Shown here: one piece after another, positions 30,095 through 40,118 of the stretch
Layout: the number at the start of each line of letters is the position of its first letter
How positions within the stretch are numbered: position 1 is the first letter of the stretch
Assembly (NCBI RefSeq): GCF_021365465.1
Contig: NZ_CP089932.1
Location: 2,604,001-2,668,000, forward strand
Source: Erwinia tracheiphila
GTDB taxonomy: Bacteria; Pseudomonadota; Gammaproteobacteria; Enterobacterales; Enterobacteriaceae
Length of the DNA stretch: 64,000 nt
Reading direction: 5' to 3'
Notes under the pieces: generated by a model
What the model saw: the letters and a program-made list of their open reading frames with translations, nothing else
What the model was told of the DNA's origin: nothing
Databases searched by the model: none
Made by a program: the position numbers and the translations under genes

Positions 30095-31072
30095 TTAATC
30101 GATAACAAAATCCTTGCCATACTCGTCAATCCACGCATGCATAGTGTGATTTACTGCCAGGTTATTTTCTTTATGCATAAAAACCAGCTTATTCTTTAGC
30201 GATAATTCAAACACACCGTGTCCACTCCAGGAGTCAACGATGGCACCACGGTGAAAGAGTTCACCGGGTTTGATCACTACATAGTTGTGACTTAACGCCT
30301 TATTGCTGTAGATCGTGAAATCATTAATGCCCAGACAGTGTTTTATATGCAGTCCCATCTCAAGCGCCTGCATGTCACAATTCGCAAACCCTGTCTTACG
30401 GCATTTTTCCAGAGATTCAGTAAGCTGCTGCATATTCATTTCTATGCCACCCTTAAGCTTACCGTCAGAAGTACGGTAAATACTGTCATGTTGAAGAGCG
30501 GCAAGACTTGCCAGGGTATTTTGAGGAAAGCGCTTTTTGGCACACTGAATATATTGCTGGGCACGACGCATGGTTATACCTGAGTTAGCATCAAGTTTCT
30601 GCGGGTTATTAACCCTTGCCATGGCAAACTGATAACCCGTTGTCGTCAATGTTGTCCGGCTTTCAATCCTTCTGGATAAATCATTCAGCCTTTCATGCAT
30701 CCCCCAGCCATTAATGTTTCTGGCCACTTCGGAAGCCGTTGCTGCATGAGATGACGTGCCTGCTGATGATTCAGGTTGGTTGTCATGATCGGAATGGTAA
30801 ACGGCGTAAGGAGTATGATAGCGGCTGTTTACGTTCACGGTGAGTTCCTGAAAAATTAATGTATTTCCAGTCTGGGTGGCTTTTTTAATAACCTGGTTCT
30901 CATGTGGGTATAAATAAATCAACCCAAAAACGCCTGCTATTCCAGCGAGCAGGCGTCGGCATATTTCTAAAGAGTAAAAATCCGCCTTCATTGAAGTCGG
31001 CATCGATTGCGCCCTAAAAGGGCGTACCCAACCCCTTAAAAAGAAGTTTCTGGCAGTCCTGTTAGATTTCAA
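30095..31072 (-). CDS. Putative papain-like cysteine protease effector
   Basis: 325 residues from the first ATG; internal starts at residues 24 and 28 are alternatives. A basic N-terminus, a hydrophobic segment (LLAGIAGVFGLIYLYP, about 40-55), a Ser/His-rich linker, a helical middle, and a C-terminal domain where Cys (GFANCDMQALEMG, about 227), His (LSHNYVVIKPG, about 265) and Asp (AIVDSWSGHGVFEL, about 282) follow one another as in papain-fold bacterial effectors. The gene lies between gstA and pdxY, adjacent in E. coli, is AT-rich beside its neighbours, and has an IS200-like end at 31085. No family recognised with certainty; effector role is inference. Confidence 0.5.
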   Translation of the reverse strand: MKSNRTARNFFLRGWVRPFRAQSMPTSMKADFYSLEICRRLLAGIAGVFGLIYLYPHENQVIKKATQTGNTLIFQELTVNVNSRYHTPYAVYHSDHDNQPESSAGTSSHAATASEVARNINGWGMHERLNDLSRRIESRTTLTTTGYQFAMARVNNPQKLDANSGITMRRAQQYIQCAKKRFPQNTLASLAALQHDSIYRTSDGKLKGGIEMNMQQLTESLEKCRKTGFANCDMQALEMGLHIKHCLGINDFTIYSNKALSHNYVVIKPGELFHRGAIVDSWSGHGVFELSLKNKLVFMHKENNLAVNHTMHAWIDEYGKDFVID

Positions 31073-31084
31073 TCAAAGACAATA

Positions 31085-31130
31085 AGGCAGAGCCAAAACC
31101 TGCTGATGACCACGCCTACAGGAGGTGGTT
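31085..31130. mobile_element. Solo IS200/IS605-like end
   Basis: GGCAGAG...CTGCTGATGACCACGCC...ACAGGAGGTGG resembles, in reverse orientation, the left end of the IS200 copy at 60568 (CCACCTCCTGTGGAGGTGGT, then CAGCAATAAGTTGACTCTGCC). No transposase remains. It lies between the effector-like gene and pdxY. Confidence 0.45.
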
Positions 31131-31146
31131 TTCAATTTGGAATAAA

Positions 31147-32016
31147 TCAAACAGGAGATAACTTAACCGCTGAAAAGTGGTTAAGTGGTTGTGCAATGCT
31201 CTGCTGCGCCGCCACCAGCTGCAATTCATACTCACCCATTTCATGGGTTTTCAACATAACTTCATAAACGGCTGCGGTAACATGCTCCAGCGCCTGAGCT
31301 AACGGCATGCCATGCAATAAATCCACCAACAGCAACCCACTGGTTAAATCCCCGACGCCCACCGGCTGACGCACGCCGAAATCCACAAGAGGGCGGCTGA
31401 TATGCCAGGCTTCGTCGCCCGTAACCAGCAGCATTTCAAAGCGGTCGCTACCTTGCCCTGCACGGGACAGATGCTTAACCAGTACAATCTTTGGTCCCCG
31501 GGCAATCAGCTCTCGTGCGCTGAACACCGCCTGTTCCACACTGTTGACGGCATGTCCGCTGAGGATCTCCAGCTCCAGCAGGTTCGGTGCAACGATGTCG
31601 CTGGCTGGCAGCGCAGCTTGTGTGTGAAATTTGGCAACGCCGGGCGCAACGATACAGCCCTTTTCTGGGTGCCCCATCACCGGATCGCAAAAATACCAGG
31701 CATCGGGATTCGCCTGCTTAACCTGACGCACGATGTCCGGGATCTGTTCACCCTGCTCTGCCGAACCGAGATAACCACTTAACACCGCGCTACAGATTTT
31801 CAGGCGATCGATACTGGCAATCCCCTGGACGATCTCACTCAGGTGGCTGGCAGGCATCACCATCCCGGTCCAGTGGCCATATTGCGTATGATTAGAAAAC
31901 TGCACCGTGTTTAATGCCCAGACATTGGCCCCCATCCGCCGCATGGGGAACTCAGATGCGCTGTTTCCCGCATGCCCATAAACGGTATGCGACTGCACAG
32001 AAAGAATATTTTTCAT
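31147..32016 (-). CDS. pdxY: Pyridoxal kinase PdxY
   Basis: 289 residues. Ribokinase fold: N-terminal [18 protein letters not shown] (pyridoxal site), [20 protein letters not shown] and the anion-hole/catalytic [13 protein letters not shown] with the Asp base. Lacks the longer N-terminus of PdxK. Phosphorylates pyridoxal in the salvage of vitamin B6. It lies 50 bp after tyrS on the same strand, as in E. coli, where pdxH, tyrS and pdxY are transcribed together. Intact. Confidence 0.97.
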   Translation of the reverse strand: MKNILSVQSHTVYGHAGNSASEFPMRRMGANVWALNTVQFSNHTQYGHWTGMVMPASHLSEIVQGIASIDRLKICSAVLSGYLGSAEQGEQIPDIVRQVKQANPDAWYFCDPVMGHPEKGCIVAPGVAKFHTQAALPASDIVAPNLLELEILSGHAVNSVEQAVFSARELIARGPKIVLVKHLSRAGQGSDRFEMLLVTGDEAWHISRPLVDFGVRQPVGVGDLTSGLLLVDLLHGMPLAQALEHVTAAVYEVMLKTHEMGEYELQLVAAQQSIAQPLNHFSAVKLSPV

Positions 32017-32065
32017 TATACCCTGTGAGAAAAAGAGGCCGGTTAGACCGACCTTAAGCCAGGTG

Positions 32066-33340
32066 TTATTTCCAGACGATCAGGCAGTAATTTTTCTTGC
32101 CACGACGCAGAAGAGTGTAACGTCCATGCAAACGTTCAGCCGCATTGAAAACATATTCACTGTCAGGCTGCACAACACCATTGATGCTAACCGCGCTGGC
32201 TTCAATCAGCTTACGAGCCTGGCCGCGCGATGGGGCCAGCTCGCCATCGACCATCGCCTGCTGCAGATCCTGCCCCTGCGTCAGTTCAACGAACGGCACG
32301 CCATCCTGCGCCAGCTGTTGAAAGTCCGCTTCGGTCATTTCATCCAGGCTACCGGAGAAGAGGCTGTTAGTGATACGCTCTGCCGCTGCCAGACCTGCTG
32401 CACCATGTACCAGTCGGGTGACCTGCTGCGCAAGGACATATTGCGCACGCGGCGCTTTGCCACTTTTTTTATCTTCTTCTTCCAGCGCATTGATCTCGTC
32501 TAGGCTCATGAAAGTAAAGAACCTGAGGAAGCGGTAGACATCTGCATCCGCAGTGTTGATCCAGAACTGGTAGAATTTGTAAGGGCTGGTTTTTTTTGCA
32601 TCAAGCCAGACCGCACCACCCTCGGTTTTGCCAAATTTAGTTCCATCTGATTTGGTGATCAGCGGCACGGTGAGGCCGAAAACCTGGTTTTGATGCAAAC
32701 GGCGCGTCAGATCGATGCCGGAGGTGATGTTACCCCACTGATCGGAGCCACCAATCTGCAATACCACGCCATGACGCTCATTAAGGCAGGCAAAATCATA
32801 GCCCTGTAACAGGTTATAGGAGAATTCGGTGAAGGAGATGCCCTGGTCGTCGCGATTCAGTCGTTGCTTAACGGCTTCTTTATTGATCATCTGGTTAACT
32901 GAAAAGTGCTTACCGATATCGCGCAGAAAGGTTAGCACGTTCATTTGCCCAAACCAGTCGTAGTTGTTAGCCGCGATTGCGCTGTTGCTCCCGCATTCAA
33001 AATCAAGGAATGGCGCAACCTGACGGCGGATTTTTTCCACCCACTCGCCAACAGTTTCTGCGGTGTTAAGCTTGCGTTCATCTGCTTTAAAGCTGGGGTC
33101 GCCAATCATGCCGGTGGCACCGCCGACCAGCGCGACCGGACGGTGCCCCGCATCCTGAAAACGCTTGAGACACAGTAAGGGCACCAGATGTCCCAAATGC
33201 AGGCTGTCGGCCGTTGGATCGAAACCGCAATAGAGTGCGACTGGCCCCTGCGCCAGTCGTTCTGCTAACGCGTTTTCATCCGTAACCTGGGCTACCAGGC
33301 CCCGCTCCTGCAATTGTTTAATCAGACTACTGCTGGCCAT
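32066..33340 (-). CDS. tyrS: Tyrosyl-tRNA synthetase
   Basis: 424 residues from ATG 33340 ([20 protein letters not shown]), the E. coli start; two upstream in-frame ATGs lack support. Class I core with the HIGH-type motif [15 protein letters not shown] (about 36-50), the KMSKS-type loop [11 protein letters not shown] (about 235), tyrosine-pocket residues in [12 protein letters not shown] and [10 protein letters not shown], and a C-terminal S4-like domain ([20 protein letters not shown]). Charges tRNA-Tyr. Intact, full length. Confidence 0.98.
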   Translation of the reverse strand: MASSSLIKQLQERGLVAQVTDENALAERLAQGPVALYCGFDPTADSLHLGHLVPLLCLKRFQDAGHRPVALVGGATGMIGDPSFKADERKLNTAETVGEWVEKIRRQVAPFLDFECGSNSAIAANNYDWFGQMNVLTFLRDIGKHFSVNQMINKEAVKQRLNRDDQGISFTEFSYNLLQGYDFACLNERHGVVLQIGGSDQWGNITSGIDLTRRLHQNQVFGLTVPLITKSDGTKFGKTEGGAVWLDAKKTSPYKFYQFWINTADADVYRFLRFFTFMSLDEINALEEEDKKSGKAPRAQYVLAQQVTRLVHGAAGLAAAERITNSLFSGSLDEMTEADFQQLAQDGVPFVELTQGQDLQQAMVDGELAPSRGQARKLIEASAVSINGVVQPDSEYVFNAAERLHGRYTLLRRGKKNYCLIVWK

Positions 33341-33486
33341 CTGTGACTCCATGTAAAAATAAGTCTGCACCTTTACTGATTACTGATAAATCACTTTCCG
33401 ACGAGGCACGGACGAAAAAAATGAGGTGTACAGGATAAAGCGCTGACGCACTCTGCACCAGCGCTTAACAGGATTATTTCGCGGGT

Positions 33487-34143
33487 TCAGGGAGCCAGAC
33501 GATCAATTTTCCAGCTATCACCTTCACGCTGGTAGAAAAAACGGTCGTGTAAACGATGTTCTCCCCCCTGCCAAAACTCTATTGACTCAGGTTTAATGCG
33601 AAAGCCGCCCCAAAAACTGGGCAACGGAATCTCTCCCTGCTGGAACTTTTGTTTAAGTTCGAGAAATTTACCTTCGAGCACGCCCCTGGCAGAGATCCGG
33701 CTGGACTGTTTTGACACCCACGCGCCAATCTGGCTGTCACGGGGGCGGCTGTGGAAATATTTCACCACGTCGACAACAGAGAGTTTTTCAACAGCTCCCA
33801 GCACCATTACCTGCCGCTCAAGCATGTGCCACGGAAACAGCAGGCTAATGCGGGAATTTTCATCCAACTGCTGTGCCTTGCGGCTGCCAAGATTGGTATA
33901 AAACACCAGGCCACGCTGATCAAAATATTTCAGCAGAACAATGCGTTGGTAAGGCTGACCATGACGATCAACGGTTGCCACGCTCATCGCCGTGGGATCG
34001 GGTAACTGAGCTGCAACCGCCTGGCTCAACCAGTGTTCAAACAGGGTTAACGGATCGGCGGGCAGGTCTTTGCGTCGCAGTCCCCCGCGCGTGTACTCAC
34101 GACGCAGGTGGGCAATCTGTTGCAGGCTATCGGTTTCGTTCAT
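33487..34143 (-). CDS. pdxH: Pyridoxamine/pyridoxine 5'-phosphate oxidase
   Basis: 218 residues from ATG 34143 ([20 protein letters not shown]), equal in length to E. coli PdxH; the frame is open 32 codons further upstream but that part is not homologous. FMN split-barrel: [62 protein letters not shown] and [10 protein letters not shown]. Makes PLP from PNP/PMP. Directly upstream of tyrS-pdxY on the same strand. Intact. Confidence 0.97.
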   Translation of the reverse strand: MNETDSLQQIAHLRREYTRGGLRRKDLPADPLTLFEHWLSQAVAAQLPDPTAMSVATVDRHGQPYQRIVLLKYFDQRGLVFYTNLGSRKAQQLDENSRISLLFPWHMLERQVMVLGAVEKLSVVDVVKYFHSRPRDSQIGAWVSKQSSRISARGVLEGKFLELKQKFQQGEIPLPSFWGGFRIKPESIEFWQGGEHRLHDRFFYQREGDSWKIDRLAP

Positions 34144-34251
34144 TATTCCGGCTTCGGCTAAAAGAGGGAAAAGCGCATTGTGCGCTCTGTACAGCAGGAT
34201 TTCAACGGAGTAGCCCCGGCGGATAGCGCCATCATCCATACCCCACTGTGC

Positions 34252-34470
34252 TTATGTATGTTTGCCGCTTATCCAGTCAGAGGGTGACAATATCCGCGCC
34301 ATTACCCGGAAAAGCTGCAGTGTGCATATCGTTGTGCTTCGACAAAACCGGGTTGAGATTTCTCGCTGCGCTTTGTTATTAAATGATATGCCGTTCTTGA
34401 CAATCACGCATGCAAAAAGGATGTGGTATGGCCTGACGGCAATATCAGGCCAAAAAATCATCGAATTTTT
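34252..34470 (-). pseudogene. mliC: Possible mliC (C-type lysozyme inhibitor) remnant
   Basis: In E. coli mliC lies between anmK and pdxH. At that place the minus strand reads FACVIVKNGISFNNKAQREI and STRFCRSTTICTLQ, compatible with the central MliC strands, followed by frame-disturbed sequence. No signal peptide, lipobox or WSKGDEA motif remains. The identification leans on position more than on sequence. Confidence 0.4.
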
Positions 34471-34492
34471 AACTGCCCCCCGCAATAGCCAT

Positions 34493-35614
34493 TCAGCGAT
34501 GGCAGCCATTATTGGCTGGATAAATCACGCCCAGAATGGTTGCTTCCCGTGCGCCGGTCACCGAGGGCATGTTACCTGCTTCGCCTGAGAGTGTTTTGTA
34601 AGCCAGCCAGGCAAAAGCCAGTGCTTCCATATCATCAGCGCTTATGCCAACGCTGTCAGTTGAGGCGACTGCGGTGCCTGCTAACAGATGGGTCAACCTC
34701 GACATCAGCAGCCGATTTCGGCTACCGCCACCGCACACCAGCAACCGTTCACAGCCGCCATTTATCACGATCTGATCCACGATGGTCGTGGCAGTAAGTT
34801 CCACCAGCGTGGCCTGCACGTCCTGAGCAGACAAGTCAGGAAAGGATGCCAGCTGTTGTTCGATCCAGCCACGGTTAAAGTATTCCCTACCAGTGGATTT
34901 AGGCCCGGCGAGTGCAAACCAGGGATCGGCGAGCATCTTTTGTAATAGCGGATAACTTACATTTCCGCCACTGGCCCATCGACCACCACGATCATAGGAT
35001 TCTTTTTTATACTGCCAAATCCAGGCATCCATCAACATATTCCCCGGTCCGGTGTCATAGCCACCCGGAGGTTGCCCGGGTAACAACAATGAAAGATTAG
35101 CAATGCCACCAACATTCAGTACCATCCTTCGCTCCAGCGGATGCATTAAAATGGCGTGGTGAAAAGCCGGAACAAGGGGCGCTCCCTGCCCACCCAGTGC
35201 CATATCCCGACGGCGAAAATCGCCCACAACGGTTATGCCGGTCGCGGCGACAATCTGGTTGTTGTCGCCAATCTGCAAAGTATTGGGCGCATCACCTTGT
35301 GGTTCATGCCAGACGGTCTGACCATGGCAGCCTATAGCCGCGATATCGTCTTTCTCCAGTCCTTCCCGATGAAGTAACGTTTGCACCGCTTCTGCAAACA
35401 GTCGACCCAGTCGCGTATCAAGCTGCCCTAGCTGTGACAGCGTGAGAGGCTGCCCCTGGCATACAGCGAGAATGTCCTGACGTATCGCTGCTGGCATCGG
35501 ATGGCAGTAGCTTGCCTGTTGCGCCACCATCTGCTGGTCAATAGCTGCCAGCACAACGTCCACACCGTCAAGGCTGGTCCCTGACATCACCCCAATATAA
35601 CGCCCTGATTTCAT
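34493..35614 (-). CDS. anmK: Anhydro-N-acetylmuramic acid kinase
   Basis: 373 residues from ATG 35614 ([20 protein letters not shown]), the usual start. ATP-binding loop [44 protein letters not shown], the [11 protein letters not shown] strand, [13 protein letters not shown] and [11 protein letters not shown] are in family order. Phosphorylates and opens anhydroMurNAc in cell-wall recycling. Slightly longer at the C-terminus than E. coli ([12 protein letters not shown]). Intact. Confidence 0.97.
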   Translation of the reverse strand: MKSGRYIGVMSGTSLDGVDVVLAAIDQQMVAQQASYCHPMPAAIRQDILAVCQGQPLTLSQLGQLDTRLGRLFAEAVQTLLHREGLEKDDIAAIGCHGQTVWHEPQGDAPNTLQIGDNNQIVAATGITVVGDFRRRDMALGGQGAPLVPAFHHAILMHPLERRMVLNVGGIANLSLLLPGQPPGGYDTGPGNMLMDAWIWQYKKESYDRGGRWASGGNVSYPLLQKMLADPWFALAGPKSTGREYFNRGWIEQQLASFPDLSAQDVQATLVELTATTIVDQIVINGGCERLLVCGGGSRNRLLMSRLTHLLAGTAVASTDSVGISADDMEALAFAWLAYKTLSGEAGNMPSVTGAREATILGVIYPANNGCHR

Positions 35615-35900
35615 TTTTTGCGCCTCAACCATTCATATTAATCATCGCTATTCCCGGAGAGTCGCAAAATCAATAACGCAATACCATGATTGAACGTGCA
35701 TTTTTAAACACCGTTACGTTTTTTCTCATTTCCGGCTATCTTATTGCTGATTGATGACCGGTTTATCGATGCCGGGTTATTCTCAACGCCTGCGTTTTTT
35801 TCAACAAAAGCAAGTTACATGCATGACTTGTGCCATATAATAACGTTGTTGATCGCTGCACGATTCACTGCAGCATGTGAATAATAAAGGAGTTCTGACC

Positions 35901-36368
35901 ATGTTTAAGCGTATAGCCATTGTAGCCCTGACAAGTGTAACCTTAGCAGGCTGTGCCAATAACAACACGTTGTCTGGCGATGTTTACAGTGCTTCGGAAG
36001 CCCGCCAGGTTCAAAGTGTTACCTATGGTACACTGGTATCTGTTCGCCCGGTTCAAATTCAGGGTGGCGATGAAAATAATGTCATCGGCGCTATTGGTGG
36101 TGCGGTTCTGGGTGGTTTCCTCGGCAATACAGTTGGTGGCGGTACAGGGCGCAGCCTGGCAACGGCTGCTGGTGCAGTTGCTGGCGGCGTTGCTGGACAG
36201 GGTGTACAGGGAGCGATGAACAAGTCACAAGGTGTTGAACTGGAAATCCGTAAGGATGATGGCAACACTATAATGGTGGTCCAGAAACAGGCCGCAAGCC
36301 GTTTCGCTCCTGGTATGCGCGTAGCGATTGCTTCGAATGGCAGTCAGGTGACAGTGTCACCTCGTTAA
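35901..36368 (+). CDS. slyB: Outer membrane lipoprotein SlyB
   Basis: 155 residues from ATG 35901, with AAAGGAG upstream. Lipobox LAGC at about residue 18, then a glycine-zipper segment (VIGAIGGAVLGGFLGNTVGG, GAVAGGVAGQGVQG) and a C-terminal OB-like part (VELEIRKDDGNTIMVVQK). PhoPQ-regulated lipoprotein in E. coli, stabilising the outer membrane. Its terminator is split by IS4 at 36392, so transcripts should run into the IS. Confidence 0.97.
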   Translation: MFKRIAIVALTSVTLAGCANNNTLSGDVYSASEARQVQSVTYGTLVSVRPVQIQGGDENNVIGAIGGAVLGGFLGNTVGGGTGRSLATAAGAVAGGVAGQGVQGAMNKSQGVELEIRKDDGNTIMVVQKQAASRFAPGMRVAIASNGSQVTVSPR

Positions 36369-36371
36369 TCT

Positions 36372-36391
36372 AAAATCAACCGGCTTACGCC
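36372..36391 (+). terminator. Left half of the slyB/slyA terminator, cut by IS4
   Basis: AAAATCAACCGGCTTACGCC stops at the IS4 end. Its partner half is at 41459-41481; joined on one IS4 duplication they give the stem ATCAACCGGC / GCCGGTTGAT with loop TTAC and a 7-T tract. Confidence 0.85.
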
Positions 36392-37807
36392 TAATGCCGA
36401 TCATTTAAGGATCGGTTGACCGATCCGGTTTATGCGGTAAAAAGGGTTCTATGTTCATCATGGAACCCTTTTTAAATGGAACTTTCCCAGGCCCTCGGCA
36501 TCATCAATGCCGCCACTCCTGAGCGCGCCCGTAGTCTCGCCGACCTTATTCCTCCCGAGCTTATTCAGCAGGCGCTCACCCTGACCGATACCGTTACTTT
36601 GCGTAAACGTAAACTTTCCCTCGAATCCATGATTTGGCTTGTCGTTGGGATGTCCATTTTTTGCGATCGTCCGATGACCGAAATCGTCAATCTGATGGAT
36701 ATTACTGACCGGACCGGAGCTCCTTTTACCGCACGCAGCGCTGTCATTCAGCGCCGTAAGACTCTGGGTGAAAATGCAGTGCGGGAGCTTTTTGATATCA
36801 CACAGCAGCACTGGAATCAGCAGGCTGCACATCCAAAATGGCACGGTCTGAATCTGTTTGCTGTCGACGGCGTGGTCTGGCGTACCGCCGATACGCCGGA
36901 AAACAGAGCCGTCTTCAGTAAACACAGCAGCCAGTACGGCGAAGGCGGCTATCCTCAGGTGCGAATGGTTTGTCTGATGGAGCTGAGCAGCCATCTGATC
37001 GCCGCCAGTGCATTCGACAGTGAAAAAGTCAGTGAAATGCGGCTGGCTGAACACCTGACGGAGAAAACCCCGAATAACAGTATCACCCTGTTCGATAAGG
37101 GATTTTATTCGATGGGTCTGCTTCATCACTGGCAGACAGCAGGAGAACACCGTCACTGGTTGTTGCCGTTGAAAAAACACGTACAGTATCAGGTGGTTCG
37201 CCGTTTGGGGCGTGGAGATGAACTGATATGCCTGAAAACCAGTCCACGAGCCAGGAAGCAATGGCCAGGGGTCCCGGAAGAAATGGTGGCAAGACTGCTG
37301 ACCCGCAGGGTAGACGGTAAAGAGAGGCAGGTGCTGACGTCACTGACAGACCCGAATCGCTATCCGGGTAAAGATATCAGCGAGCTATATCGCCACCGCT
37401 GGGAAACAGAACTGGGCTACCGGGAAGCAAAGCAGGGTATGCTGGACAGCCGGTGGACATTACGCAGTCGCCTGCCGGAGCTGGTGAGACAGGAGCTATG
37501 GGGGGTACTGCTGGCTTATAACCTGGTGCGATATCAGATGGTGCAGATGGCGTTCCATCTGAAAGGAGATTACCTGCCTTACCAGCTGAGCTTCAGTGGA
37601 GCGATAAGCGAAATAATCCGGATGCTGATAACCCTGCCCTGGGCTTCGCCGGGAAAAATGCCGGGAGAACTGAGAACCCTGTATGAACAGGCGAAATGGC
37701 TTGTGTTACCGGGTAGAAGAGAGCGAAGTTACCCGAGAGAGTTGAGGGTAAAGAGCAGGAAATATCCGGATAAAAAGGTTGCTGGTCACCTTAAGTGACC
37801 AGCATTA
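36392..37807 (+). mobile_element. IS4-family element, copy 1 (1416 bp)
   Basis: Ends TAATGCCGATCATTTAAGG and CTTAAGTGACCAGCATTA, the IS4-type terminal repeats. The flanks do not match each other (GGCTTACGCC left, GGGGTAGGTCC right) but match the flanks of copy 2 in exchange. See the inversion finding. Confidence 0.95.
36476..37798 (+). CDS. IS4-family transposase, copy 1
   Basis: 440 residues, complete. Acidic core residues in [22 protein letters not shown] and the YREK signature Y-x2-R-x3-E-x6-K in [21 protein letters not shown]-terminal DDE-preceding helical region with [14 protein letters not shown]. Protein identical to copy 2, so both are recent. Reads in the same direction as slyB just upstream. 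Confidence 0.96.
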   Translation: MELSQALGIINAATPERARSLADLIPPELIQQALTLTDTVTLRKRKLSLESMIWLVVGMSIFCDRPMTEIVNLMDITDRTGAPFTARSAVIQRRKTLGENAVRELFDITQQHWNQQAAHPKWHGLNLFAVDGVVWRTADTPENRAVFSKHSSQYGEGGYPQVRMVCLMELSSHLIAASAFDSEKVSEMRLAEHLTEKTPNNSITLFDKGFYSMGLLHHWQTAGEHRHWLLPLKKHVQYQVVRRLGRGDELICLKTSPRARKQWPGVPEEMVARLLTRRVDGKERQVLTSLTDPNRYPGKDISELYRHRWETELGYREAKQGMLDSRWTLRSRLPELVRQELWGVLLAYNLVRYQMVQMAFHLKGDYLPYQLSFSGAISEIIRMLITLPWASPGKMPGELRTLYEQAKWLVLPGRRERSYPRELRVKSRKYPDKKVAGHLK

Positions 37808-37917
37808 GGGGTAGGTCCGTGCGAAAAGAGAACCTGTTGTCTCAGCAACTGTCCCACAGTATTTGCAGCGGGCTGCAGAGATAAGCACTCATCAAAGATA
37901 CTGTGACCGCGCCATTG

Positions 37918-38568
37918 TCAATGGGTGTTCTGTGTTTCAGGCAGCGGCCAGCCGCCCAGTCGTTTCCAGCGATTGACCAGTTCACAAAAAAGATCTGCAG
38001 TCTGCATTGTATCGTAGAGCGCTGAGTGTGCCTGCGTGTCGTCAAACGCCATGCCGGCCGCCGCGCAGGCTTTGGCCAGAACTGTCTGGCCAAGTACCAG
38101 ACCACTCATTGCTGCGGTGTCAAAAGTAACGAACGGATGAAATGGATTGCGTTTGAGGCCGCTTCTTTCTGCGGCGGCATTGATAAAACTCAGGTCAAAC
38201 GTGGCGTTGTGGGCCACCATGATAGCGCGGCTGCAGCCAAAATCCTTGATGCCTTTACGAACGATTTTGAATATAGCATGCAGTGCTTCATATTCACTTA
38301 CGGCACCACGTAAGAGATTATTTGGATCGATGCCGTTAAACGCCAGCGCTTCCGGCTGTAGAACTGAACCTTCAAAAGGCTCAACGTGGAAATGCATTGT
38401 CTGATCTTTCTCCAGCCAGCCATTACGATCCATTTTTAACGTTATGGCTGCCACTTCCAGCAATGCATTGGTTTTGGCGTCGAATCCTGCAGTTTCAACA
38501 TCAATCACTACCGGATAATAGCCACGAAAACGGTCGCTGAGGGTATTCAGTTGGTTCGATTCAGACAT
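37918..38568 (-). CDS. rnt: Ribonuclease T
   Basis: 216 residues from ATG 38568 ([20 protein letters not shown]), the E. coli start; the open frame continues upstream without homology. DEDDh exonuclease: [19 protein letters not shown] (D23/E25), [12 protein letters not shown], and [13 protein letters not shown] with the catalytic His and Asp. Trims tRNA and stable RNA 3' ends. lhr, which follows rnt in E. coli, is absent; IS4 lies 110 bp beyond the stop. Lies in the inverted segment. Confidence 0.97.
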   Translation of the reverse strand: MSESNQLNTLSDRFRGYYPVVIDVETAGFDAKTNALLEVAAITLKMDRNGWLEKDQTMHFHVEPFEGSVLQPEALAFNGIDPNNLLRGAVSEYEALHAIFKIVRKGIKDFGCSRAIMVAHNATFDLSFINAAAERSGLKRNPFHPFVTFDTAAMSGLVLGQTVLAKACAAAGMAFDDTQAHSALYDTMQTADLFCELVNRWKRLGGWPLPETQNTH

Positions 38569-38670
38569 CAGGATCTCACAGGTAAAAAAGGCAGCACACA
38601 TTATGACAAATTTCATTGCCGGATGCAGCATGGGGAAGGGAGCAAGGGCACCTGCTGGTGCCCTGAAGGG

Positions 38671-39078
38671 TTATGCGCTAATACCATGACCCGCGTGTTT
38701 ATTTTCAATGAGCTCGATTTTATACCCGTCTGGATCTTCAACAAACGCAATAACGGTTGTCCCACCTTTGACCGGACCGGCTTCACGCGTTACATTCGCG
38801 CCATCTTTGCGAATGCGTTCACAGGTTGCGGCCACGTCATCAACGCCCAGTGCAATGTGACCATAAGCGTTGCCCAGATCATAGCTATCAACACCCCAAT
38901 TCCAGGTCAGCTCAATTACGGCGCCTTCGCTTTCCTCGGTATAGCCAACAAAGGCAAGATTGTACTTATATTCCTTGTTTTCACTGGTACGAAGCAGGCG
39001 CATACCTAGAACTTTGGTATAAAAATCAATGGAGCGCTGTAAATCACCAACGCGTAACATGGTATGAAGCAGACGCAT
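38671..39078 (-). CDS. gloA: Glyoxalase I
   Basis: 135 residues from ATG 39078 ([20 protein letters not shown]), the E. coli start. Ni-binding residues: H5, E56 (VIELTWNWG), H74 ([10 protein letters not shown]) and E122 (YKIELIE). Converts the methylglyoxal-glutathione adduct to S-lactoylglutathione. Same strand as the nemA remnant upstream and rnt downstream, as in E. coli, though nemR and most of nemA are gone. Intact. Confidence 0.97.
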   Translation of the reverse strand: MRLLHTMLRVGDLQRSIDFYTKVLGMRLLRTSENKEYKYNLAFVGYTEESEGAVIELTWNWGVDSYDLGNAYGHIALGVDDVAATCERIRKDGANVTREAGPVKGGTTVIAFVEDPDGYKIELIENKHAGHGISA

Positions 39079-39164
39079 AATATCCTCTGTAATAAAAGCG
39101 TCATCATTTGATGACGGAAAAAACAGTATAGCGCCGAGTGGGGCAGATAACTGCCCCACTTTAT

Positions 39165-39705
39165 CTACTTAGCACCTAAAGCGGGATAATCCGTATAGCC
39201 ATGCGCATCACAACCGTAGAAAAATGCAGGCCGGGATCCGTTCAGCGAGGCATTATACTGTAAACGTTCGACGAGGTCTGGATTTGTGATATAGGTGCGT
39301 CCAGGAGCTACGGCATCGGTTAATCCCTGCTCAATCAGGCTTTCTGCTTTTGCCGCCGTATACGAACCTGCACCAACGATTACGCCGGGGAAGGTAGCCC
39401 GGATGGCTTTACGGAATGCTTCACTATAAGGTTTGCCACCTGCCCAGTCTGGTTCGGAAATGTATAGATAAGCAAGGTTACGTTTTGCCAGTTCGCCAAT
39501 GTAATAAAGCGCGGCTTCTTTCTGATCATCACCGTTGTCCGGACCATTAAATGGCCTACAGCGGTGAAATACGGATCCCATACGGTCGGCACCCCAACCC
39601 GAAATGGCGGTGTCCACCACTTCAAGGGCAAAACGCGTGCGTTTCTCTCGCCACCGTAACCCAGTGTGCGGCGACGGCACAACATGCTTGCTTCTTTATT
39701 TGCGT
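39165..39705 (-). pseudogene. nemA: N-ethylmaleimide reductase, C-terminal remnant
   Basis: Frames on the minus strand match only the last half of NemA: GYGGERNARFALEVVDTAIS (shifted), LYYIGELAKRNLAYLYISEP, DWAGGKPYSEAFRKA, FPGVIVGAGSYTAAKAESLI and FYGCDAHGYTDYPALG. At least two frame changes occur near 39640 and 39580. The FMN-barrel N-terminal half is missing, and nemR, which precedes it in E. coli, has gone too. An in-frame ...APGRTYITNP shows P/G where AFGR is usual. Not functional. Confidence 0.85.
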
Positions 39706-39878
39706 TTATCGAACAAGTCATAACTTTTTTGTAACATCCGTTAGGATGGATAATGGTGTATAAGATGCAATATCATTGCCCGTATATTTTATTTACGGTT
39801 TGCTGGTGAGGTTGCTTTCATTGCGGCGTGCCGTAAGAGCGTAATATCCAGATTGTCATTAATGCATCAGGAGTGACG

Positions 39879-40118
39879 GTGGCGGAGCAACTCGAATTTT
39901 TTCCGGTTCCAAGCCCATGTCGTGGGATCTGTCAAACCGATCCACGTGGCTATTGCCATGGCTGCATGCGCAGTCGTGACGAGCGTTTTAACTGGATGAA
40001 ATACAGCGATACACAAAAACGTGATGTGTTACGGCTTTGCCGTCAGCGATTATTACGTCAGCAACGAAGCGAAAAAAACGACCTTCCGTCTGCGCCAGAG
40101 CAACCTTCATTATTTTAA
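39879..40118 (+). CDS. ydhL: DUF1289 protein YdhL
   Basis: 79 residues from GTG 39879, chosen because AGGAG lies five bases upstream and the protein then begins AEQLEFFPVPSPCRGIC as in E. coli; a GTG at 39873 overlaps the Shine-Dalgarno. The DUF1289 four-cysteine motif is complete: C-RGI-C-QTDPRGY-C-HG-C-MRSRDERFNW, followed by LRLCRQRLLR and EQPSLF. Probably metal-binding; function unknown. Divergent from nemA remnant, as expected once the segment is turned back. Confidence 0.92.
   Translation: MAEQLEFFPVPSPCRGICQTDPRGYCHGCMRSRDERFNWMKYSDTQKRDVLRLCRQRLLRQQRSEKNDLPSAPEQPSLF

Noticed and set aside
36458..37261. 267-residue open frame antisense to the IS4 transposase
   Set aside because: Shadow of the conserved DDE gene; present in both copies for that reason only.
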